This document shows positions 34,768 through 39,833 of a stretch of DNA of 39,833 nt, piece by piece. A program made the position numbers and the translations under genes. The notes beneath the pieces were generated by a model. It ran no database searches. It saw only the letters and a list, made by a program, of their open reading frames with translations, and was not told where the DNA came from. The stretch's first letter is position 1, and each line of letters begins with the position of its first letter. Source of the DNA: an uncultured Alphaproteobacteria bacterium (lineage in GTDB: Bacteria > Pseudomonadota > Alphaproteobacteria > Caulobacterales > Hyphomonadaceae). The stretch is from assembly GCA_903831485.1 (NCBI GenBank), contig CAIKXW010000455.1:1-39833 (forward strand). Reading direction: 5' to 3'.

Positions 34768-36086
34768 ACAGTCAGCGGCCGCGCCGGGAGATCCGCGAAC
34801 TTGCGGCCATCGCCCGCCATAGCACGCAGCAAACCCGACACCCGGATTTCCGGCACGTTCTTCGACACGCGCTCGGCCACCTCCAGCGCGCGCGCGAGGC
34901 TGATCTTGTCGGCGAGGAACATTGGTCCTCCCTTATCCTGCGGCCAACCGTAGCCGTTGAGCCACGTCACATCGATGTCGCCCGGCCGCTGCGCCATGCC
35001 CTCTTCCAGGATCGACGCGCCCTCGTTGATCATAGGGAAGATGCACTCTTCCAGGATTTCTTCGCGCGTTACGCTGCGCTGGGGCACACCAGAGGCGGCC
35101 GCGAATTCCTTGACGATCGCCTCGACTTCTGGAGACGGCCGGCCGATGCGGTTTTCGTCGTAGTCGTAGAACCCGGCGCCGGATTTCTGACCCCGGCGCG
35201 GCGTGCGCTCGCAGATCATGTCGCGCAGCGGGTTCGCTGTCTTTGCGCCCGGCTTCCATCCGATATCGAGGCCGGCGAGATCGGACATCTGGTATGGCCC
35301 CATCTTGAAACCGAAGGTGTTGAAGGCCGCATCGATCTCCCACGGCATCACGCCCGCTTTCAAGAGATGTCCAGCCGACAGCTGACGCGTGGAAAGAATT
35401 CGATTGCCGATGAAGCCCGGGCAGACGCCGGCGAGCACGGCGACCTTGTTGATCTTCTTTGCGATAGCCATCGCAGTTGCGACGACCGTATCCGACGTAT
35501 GTTTCGCCCGGACGATCTCGAGCAGCTTCATAACATTGGCGGGCGAGAAGAAGTGCAGCCCGATCACGTCCTGCGGCCGCTTCGTCACGGACGCGATCTC
35601 GTTGATATCCAGATAGGACGTGTTGGTGGCAAGGATCGCGCCCGGCTTGCAGATCCTGTCGAGGTCCGCGAAAATATCCTTCTTCACGGCCATGTCTTCG
35701 AACGCGGCTTCGATCACGAGATCGCAGTCGGCGAGTTCGTTCCGATCGAGCGAACCGGTCAGCAGACCCATGCGGACGCCAACTTCCTCCTGCGGGAAGC
35801 GGCCCTTGTCGGCGGAGTTCTGATAGTTCTTGCGGATCACGCCGAGACCGCGATCGAGCGCCGCCTGCTGCACTTCCACAATCTTCACCGGGATGCCGAC
35901 ATTGGCGAAGTTCATCGAGATGCCGCCGCCCATCGTGCCGGCGCCGATGACTCCAACTTTGACGATCTCCTTGACCGGAGTCGCGGCCGGCAAGCCCTTT
36001 ACCTCCCAGGCGGCTTTCCCGGACGTTGCAATGTAGGCAGAGATTTCTTCGGCGGGAGCAGCGGGGGGAATGAGACCGGCGGTCAT
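34764..36086 (-). CDS. 3-hydroxyacyl-CoA dehydrogenase without hydratase domain
   Basis: A 440-residue NAD-dependent dehydrogenase of beta-oxidation. After a ~40-residue lead, [13 protein letters not shown] binds [21 protein letters not shown] holds the catalytic His; CPGFIGNR begins the C-terminal helical domain, which appears twice as in FadB/FadJ. The lead ends [13 protein letters not shown], which matches the linker that in multifunctional enzymes follows an enoyl-CoA hydratase domain. Here that domain is absent. ATG 36086 has GAGGAA upstream. Divergent from a TetR gene that may control it. Confidence 0.9.
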   Translation of the reverse strand: MTAGLIPPAAPAEEISAYIATSGKAAWEVKGLPAATPVKEIVKVGVIGAGTMGGGISMNFANVGIPVKIVEVQQAALDRGLGVIRKNYQNSADKGRFPQEEVGVRMGLLTGSLDRNELADCDLVIEAAFEDMAVKKDIFADLDRICKPGAILATNTSYLDINEIASVTKRPQDVIGLHFFSPANVMKLLEIVRAKHTSDTVVATAMAIAKKINKVAVLAGVCPGFIGNRILSTRQLSAGHLLKAGVMPWEIDAAFNTFGFKMGPYQMSDLAGLDIGWKPGAKTANPLRDMICERTPRRGQKSGAGFYDYDENRIGRPSPEVEAIVKEFAAASGVPQRSVTREEILEECIFPMINEGASILEEGMAQRPGDIDVTWLNGYGWPQDKGGPMFLADKISLARALEVAERVSKNVPEIRVSGLLRAMAGDGRKFADLPARPLTV

Positions 36087-36204
36087 GTGATTTCCTCGCA
36101 GACGTGGGCGCGGATGAGACCCGCGCCCCTGGCACGAAAATGCAGGAGTGTCCGTGCCGCGACCTCGCGGGCGCGTCAACAGAATGCATTTTATGACATG
36201 AAAT

Positions 36205-36219
36205 CGATTTGTGTAATCG
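36205..36219. promoter_or_regulatory. Inverted repeat between divergent HAD and TetR genes
   Basis: CGATT-TGTGT-AATCG lies in the 214-base divergent gap. A second symmetric site, AACTAGTT (36278-36285), sits nearer the TetR start between a TTGCTT (36265) and a TCTATC (36289). Both could be TetR-type operators. The gap holds no gene. Operator function is inferred from position only. Confidence 0.45.
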
Positions 36220-36300
36220 CGCCTCTGCGACATCGCGTCAGCAGCTTACGCCGGGGCAACATACTTGCTTGCAGACCAACTAGTTTGCTCTATCGCAACA

Positions 36301-36954
36301 ATGAGTGGGCGGAAAATCATAGCGAAGGGCGCATCTGCTGATGGGCTCGACACGACCCGCCTCACACAAGCGGAACGTCGGGAGACGGCAGAACGCGCCA
36401 TACTCGAAGCCGCGATGACCATTGTCGCTGAACGCGGACTCGACGCGCTGACCCTCCATGAAGTCGGAGAAGCTGCTGGATACAGCCGCGCCCTGCCCGG
36501 CCATTATTTCGGAACGAAGAGCGCGCTGCTCTCCGCCCTCGCTGACCACATCGTCGCGATCTACAACGACCGCGTCAACAAGGCCGTCGCCCCTGCCCAG
36601 ACGCTCCAACAATTCTGCGATTACATAGCCCTCTCTTTCGAAGACATTCGCCGCCATCCTGAAACCGCGCGCGCTTACCAGTCCATTCTCGCCGGCAGCC
36701 TTCATCGCCGTGAGCTCGTTCCCATTGTGGAGCGTCTCAACCAAGCCGGGATCGATGCCCTGGTGAGCGCCATCAAGTTGTTACGTGACAACGGCGAGGT
36801 CCGGAGTGACGTCCGGCCGCGCATCGAAGCCTCTATCATTCTTGCGTCCCTGCGTGGAGTTACCTTCCATTGGTTGACCAAACCCGATCCCGTATTCCTG
36901 TCGCGCATGCGCGAAGCTCTGACGACGAACATCCGACGGTCGCTCGCGCCCTGA
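36301..36954 (+). CDS. TetR-family transcriptional regulator
   Basis: A 217-residue protein with an N-terminal HTH: AILEAAMTIVAERGLDAL, then LHEVGEAAGYSRALPGHYFGTKSALLSAL. The C-terminal ligand domain (about 80-217) resembles regulators of acyl-CoA metabolism but no ligand can be named. The divergent dehydrogenase and overlapping AMP-binding gene suggest lipid control. ATG 36301 has no ribosome site and a -10-like TCTATC lies about ten bases upstream, so the mRNA could be leaderless. The 3' end overlaps the next frame. Confidence 0.9.
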   Translation: MSGRKIIAKGASADGLDTTRLTQAERRETAERAILEAAMTIVAERGLDALTLHEVGEAAGYSRALPGHYFGTKSALLSALADHIVAIYNDRVNKAVAPAQTLQQFCDYIALSFEDIRRHPETARAYQSILAGSLHRRELVPIVERLNQAGIDALVSAIKLLRDNGEVRSDVRPRIEASIILASLRGVTFHWLTKPDPVFLSRMREALTTNIRRSLAP

Positions 36955-38177
36955 CGGAGCCGGTCGCACGGAGCCTGGAATACTGGGCCGCCACACGAGG
37001 CGGTCTCCCTGCGCTTTTCGAAGGCGCGGCCAAGCTGACATATCATGAGTGGAACGAATACGCCGACATGCTGGCGGAGGCGCTAGCCGGCCGCGGGCTA
37101 GGCCTCAATGATGTCGTCGCTGTGCGGTGCCGCAATCGCATCGAGTGGGCGGTGATCGCGCTGGCCTGCTCCAAGATCGGCGCCCGGCTGCTGACGCTGG
37201 ATGCCCAGCTGACACCGCGCACCTTGCGAGAGCGTCTGATCGAGAGTCACGCCGGCGCCTTCATCGTCGGAGACGTGGAGCCTGCGCGGATAGCTCCTGC
37301 GCTCGAGGGACTGCCGCTGCGGTTGCGCGCCACGATGGATCACGCGTCGCCGGGCTTCTTCAACTTCTGGGATCTTTTCCCGCCCATCGCTCGGCCGCGC
37401 TTTGGCGCCGCGCAGCCGTCACTGCTGGCCTGGACGTCCGGCGCAACTGGCCGGGCGCTGCCGATCGGATTGCCGCCCCGCCGGGCCGCGCCCGCATCGA
37501 TCTCACGCCCCCCTGCGCCGGAAACCGGAACGTCGCTGATCACCGTGCCGATGCATCGGGTGTGGGGACCCGTGCAGTTCTGGGCGGCGCTGATCGCGGG
37601 TCGCTCGATTGCGTTGTCTCATTCGCATGACGCCTCAGGCGCGCTCGACATGATCAGCAGGCGCCAGATCACGCACTGGAGCGCCATGCCCGAGACCTTT
37701 GACGAACTGCGCAAGCTTGGAGCAGAAGCAGTGCGCCAGGCCCATACGTCGTCCCTGAGGGAACTGGTGATCGGCGGAGCGCCGGCGGCAACGGATCTCA
37801 AGGAGTGGCTGGCGGGTCTGTTCGGCCCGATCCTCAGTGAGGCCTACGGGTCGACCGAGACGGGGCTCATCTCGACGATGCAGGTCGCGCATCAAACCGA
37901 CAAACCCGGAAGCTGCGGCAGGCCGATCCGCGGCGTCAGCGTCGAGATCCGCGACTCGAGTGGACGGCGCTTGCCCGCCGGCGCGGCCGGGGAGATCTGG
38001 GCGCGGACCCCCCAAACAATCGAGTGCGATCTTCCGCTGTTCGCCTGTCTGGTCCGGCGCGACGAAGATGGGTTCATAGCCACGGGAGACGTGGGGCGAG
38101 TGGATGATGACGGTTTCATCTACATCACCGGCAGGGCGACCGGCCGGTCGCCGGCAGACATGCGACACGCTGGCTAG
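36870..38177 (+). CDS. AMP-binding protein, lacks C-terminal subdomain
   Basis: An adenylate-forming enzyme core of up to 435 residues. Seen: AKLTYHEWNEYADMLAEAL, P-loop region AWTSGATGRALPIG (lacks the usual PKG lysine), EAYGSTETGLIS and TGDVGRVDDDGFIYITGR. The protein stops just after the hinge Arg, so the ~100-residue C-terminal subdomain with the catalytic Lys is missing, and no remnant follows in the same frame. The annotated TTG start overlaps tetR by 85 bases; a CTG at 36951, overlapping the tetR stop as CTGA, is an attractive alternative. It may be a decayed acyl-CoA synthetase or a naturally core-only form. Confidence 0.7.
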   Translation: MVDQTRSRIPVAHARSSDDEHPTVARALTEPVARSLEYWAATRGGLPALFEGAAKLTYHEWNEYADMLAEALAGRGLGLNDVVAVRCRNRIEWAVIALACSKIGARLLTLDAQLTPRTLRERLIESHAGAFIVGDVEPARIAPALEGLPLRLRATMDHASPGFFNFWDLFPPIARPRFGAAQPSLLAWTSGATGRALPIGLPPRRAAPASISRPPAPETGTSLITVPMHRVWGPVQFWAALIAGRSIALSHSHDASGALDMISRRQITHWSAMPETFDELRKLGAEAVRQAHTSSLRELVIGGAPAATDLKEWLAGLFGPILSEAYGSTETGLISTMQVAHQTDKPGSCGRPIRGVSVEIRDSSGRRLPAGAAGEIWARTPQTIECDLPLFACLVRRDEDGFIATGDVGRVDDDGFIYITGRATGRSPADMRHAG

Positions 38178-38251
38178 GGCTCCGAATCACCGGCGGGATG
38201 ACGGCCGGCAGGAGCTGATGCGGGCGCCCCGTAAGGAATATCGACCAGCGG

Positions 38252-38273
38252 GGCCCTAAGGAGCCTGTTTTTT
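38252..38273 (+). terminator. Possible weak intrinsic terminator
   Basis: GGCCC-TAA-GG(A)GCC forms a 5-bp stem with one bulged A, followed by TG and six T. It lies 75 bases after the AMP-binding stop and 130 before the PilZ gene. The short stem makes this uncertain; the gap otherwise shows nothing recognisable. Confidence 0.4.
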
Positions 38274-38403
38274 CGGGAAATTCCGCGACGTTCCGGCGCA
38301 GACTAACATGCGTCAACGCAGCGCTGTGCCTTGAAGGTCAAGTGTTTCCTAAGTCTTTGGGAGCAAAACTGATCCCGGGGCAATGCAAGAACCTCACGCT
38401 TGA

Positions 38404-38754
38404 ATGTTTAAGAAGACCAACACACCGAAACCCAGCGATCCACTGGCTGACCGCATGCGCAAGATCGCAGCGGCGCCGGCGGAAGAAGTAACCAATTCCT
38501 CCGCCCATACCGGCGAAAAGCGGGCCGAACGGAAATCGACCTTCAAGTCTGGGACGGTCACCACCCTCGGCGGCGAACGGGTGGATGTTGTGGTTAAGAA
38601 CATCAGCGCCACCGGCGCCCGAATCGAATTCTTTCGCGACATACAGCTGACCGACCGCGTCATGCTGTCCGAACCGACGCTGCGGATAAGGACGTGGGCC
38701 TATGTCGTCTGGCAGACGCGCGGGGTCGCGGGCCTCCAGTTCGCGCAAACCTGA
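38404..38754 (+). CDS. PilZ-domain protein with altered Arg motif
   Basis: A 116-residue protein: a disordered N-terminal ~38 residues and one PilZ domain. The (D/N)xSxxG motif is seen as NISATG (66-71) followed by ARIEF. The first motif, normally RxxxR, reads R40-A-E-R43-K, so a standard c-di-GMP site is doubtful. The fold suggests a small adaptor in motility or envelope control. ATG without a clear ribosome site. Confidence 0.82.
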   Translation: MFKKTNTPKPSDPLADRMRKIAAAPAEEVTNSSAHTGEKRAERKSTFKSGTVTTLGGERVDVVVKNISATGARIEFFRDIQLTDRVMLSEPTLRIRTWAYVVWQTRGVAGLQFAQT

Positions 38755-38841
38755 CCCCTGCAACAGATGCCCGTGCGACTTGTTCGCACGCGACCAAGCG
38801 CGCGCTCGACGATTTGATGCGGAAGCGCCAGCTTTGCAGGC

Positions 38842-39225
38842 ATGAGCGGTCCGAGCTCCAAACCCAAGCGCGATATCTGGCTCGCCATCCGGCGTGGCCT
38901 GCGTCTGTCCTGCCCTGCGTGCGGGCGCGGACGGCTGATGGCAGGGTATCTGCGCCAGGCGGAAGGCTGTCTCCAGTGCGGCGAGCGGACGGGCGACATC
39001 CGCGCGGACGACGCGCCGGCCTGGGCGACAATCCTGGTGGTCGGCCATGTGGTGTCGCCGATGTTCTTCCTGTTCGCCAACCCTGACGCCGATGCAGTCT
39101 GGCTGCCGTTCCTGGTGATAGCGGGGTTGGTTGTCGGGCTGACCCTGCTGCTGCTGCCGCGCATGAAGGGTTTGTTCGTGGGACTGATCTGGGCGTCGCG
39201 CGCCGGCGAGGCGGAGCCGGGCTGA
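38842..39225 (+). CDS. DUF983 zinc-ribbon membrane protein
   Basis: A 127-residue protein with two CxxC pairs (C24/C27 and C43/C46) followed by the conserved RADDAPAW block and two membrane helices (about 65-80, 88-108). DUF983 is common in alphaproteobacteria; its role is not established. The ribbon is cytoplasmic and may bind zinc. It is convergent with the partial gene at the right edge, with a palindrome between. Confidence 0.9.
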   Translation: MSGPSSKPKRDIWLAIRRGLRLSCPACGRGRLMAGYLRQAEGCLQCGERTGDIRADDAPAWATILVVGHVVSPMFFLFANPDADAVWLPFLVIAGLVVGLTLLLLPRMKGLFVGLIWASRAGEAEPG

Positions 39226-39326
39226 GCGGCGCCCAAGCGGGTGCGTTCTCGCGGGTGAGCGCGAGGCGGTTGGGAATTGCAATCAATCGTTGAGTATTCG
39301 GAGGAGGTCCGCGCGCGAGCGCGGGG

Positions 39327-39467
39327 CCCCCTCCGTCTTGAGCGCAAGGGCGCGCAATCCACCTCCCCCGCCTGCGGCGGTGGAGGACTTCGAGCACGCT
39401 CACTGAGTCCTCCACCGTGCACAGCACGGGGGAGGTGGATTGCGCCGAAGGCGCAAGACGGAGGGGG
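39327..39467. repeat. Large palindromic repeat element
   Basis: CCCCCTCCGTCTTG (39327-39340) and CAAGACGGAGGGGG (39454-39467) are exact inverted ends; inside, GCGCAATCCACCTCCCCCG and its complement pair again, as do TGGAGGAC and GTCCTCCA. The whole could fold into one long hairpin of 141 bases. I recall comparable CCCTCCGTCT...CCACCTCCCCC units as dispersed repeats in Caulobacterales and sphingomonads. It sits between convergent genes. Confidence 0.82.
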
Positions 39468-39833
39468 TTCTCTTCCATCTCTCGCCGGATGCGTTCAGCA
39501 CGGCGTTGGGCGAGGCGTTCGAGATTCTGGAACAGCGTGCCCACTCGGCCCAGCCGCGCGAGAAGCTCTCCGAGCGAGCGGGCGCGGTGGGGCTCATGCA
39601 GGCGGCTGCGAGGCGTGTAGATGAAAGGCAGGCCAAGGATCTGGCGGGCGCGCTCGTGAATCAGGAGGTGGACGCCGTGCTCGGCGACAGCGATGTGGGC
39701 TTCGAGGCTGGCGCGCAGGTGCGGCGTGTTGCGGAGGTCTTCGAGACAGACAGGGTTTTCCAGCCAGCTGATGATTTCGGAAAGATAATCGCGCGTGACC
39801 TCGCGCAGCCGCGCGACGGGGTCGAGCGGGAAC
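39468..39833 (-). CDS. Hypothetical protein, 5' end beyond window, no normal stop
   Basis: The minus-strand frame is open from the right edge: FPLDPVARLREVTRDYLSEI, then AHIAVAEHGVHLLIHERARQ, ARSLGELLARLGRVGTLFQN and LERLAQRRAERIRREMEEN, about 122 residues of helical sequence with consistent codon use. I do not recognise the family. At the palindrome (39467) the frame enters the repeat and stays open to 38660, antisense to the DUF983 and PilZ genes, so only the part outside the repeat is annotated. The native stop seems lost or replaced by the repeat. Confidence 0.55.

Noticed and set aside
35367..36341. A 324-codon frame opposite the hydroxyacyl-CoA dehydrogenase
   Set aside because: Shadow of a well-supported gene and crosses the divergent promoter region.
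1..39833. CRISPR arrays, insertion sequences, prophage or integrase genes
   Set aside because: No regularly spaced repeats, transposase motifs or phage structural genes were seen.

Overview
The window is a GC-rich chromosomal segment, almost certainly from an alphaproteobacterium. Supporting signs are a Usg-family protein, a DUF983 zinc-ribbon membrane protein, a BigR/Blh sulfide locus, and a uvrD - prmA - aminopeptidase P neighbourhood. A Caulobacterales/Hyphomonadaceae-like member fits best, but this is inferred from gene content and base composition only. I see no tRNA, rRNA, CRISPR array, prophage or insertion sequence. Genes are tightly packed and no stretch over about 300 bases lacks one.

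Layout. 1-4633: 3' part of an uncharacterised exported protein, a secreted M20 peptidase behind a winged-helix regulator, a YWTD-type propeller lipoprotein and another lipoprotein. 4794-11740: a divergent ClC-type channel, a membrane M28 peptidase, tex, usg and a small hypothetical gene. 11906-14509: a divergent sulfide/persulfide locus, with a Blh-type dioxygenase on one side and bigR, a rhodanese and a TauE/SafE exporter on the other; a perfect palindrome lies between the two arms. 14583-20922: uvrD with an acidic repeated N-terminus, five very small hydrophilic proteins, a paralogue of the first gene, a 3-His cupin enzyme and a strong terminator. 21022-27378: prmA, an XRE regulator/membrane-protein pair with its own inverted repeats, a small membrane protein, aminopeptidase P, a lipoprotein coupled to a methyltransferase, and an exported protein of unknown function. 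27469-34767: lepA, a membrane-anchored GH16 hydrolase, a coupled DUF1295/cyclopropane-synthase-like pair and a two-gene ABC system. 34764-39833: a 3-hydroxyacyl-CoA dehydrogenase lacking the hydratase half, a divergent TetR regulator, a C-terminally short AMP-binding protein, PilZ and DUF983 proteins, and a 141-bp palindrome that runs into a partial gene at the right edge.

Functional themes. The clearest unit is sulfide detoxification: BigR probably senses persulfide through a cysteine pair and controls dioxygenase, rhodanese and exporter genes. A second theme is lipid metabolism (DUF1295/CFA-like, 3-hydroxyacyl-CoA dehydrogenase, TetR, AMP-binding protein). Much of the rest is housekeeping (tex, uvrD, prmA, lepA, pepP).

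The least explained items are the small disordered proteins around 17.4-20.8 kb, the two copies of the uncharacterised exported family, the truncated AMP-binding protein, and the right-edge gene whose frame passes through a palindromic element without a stop. I found no unambiguous new multi-gene system.
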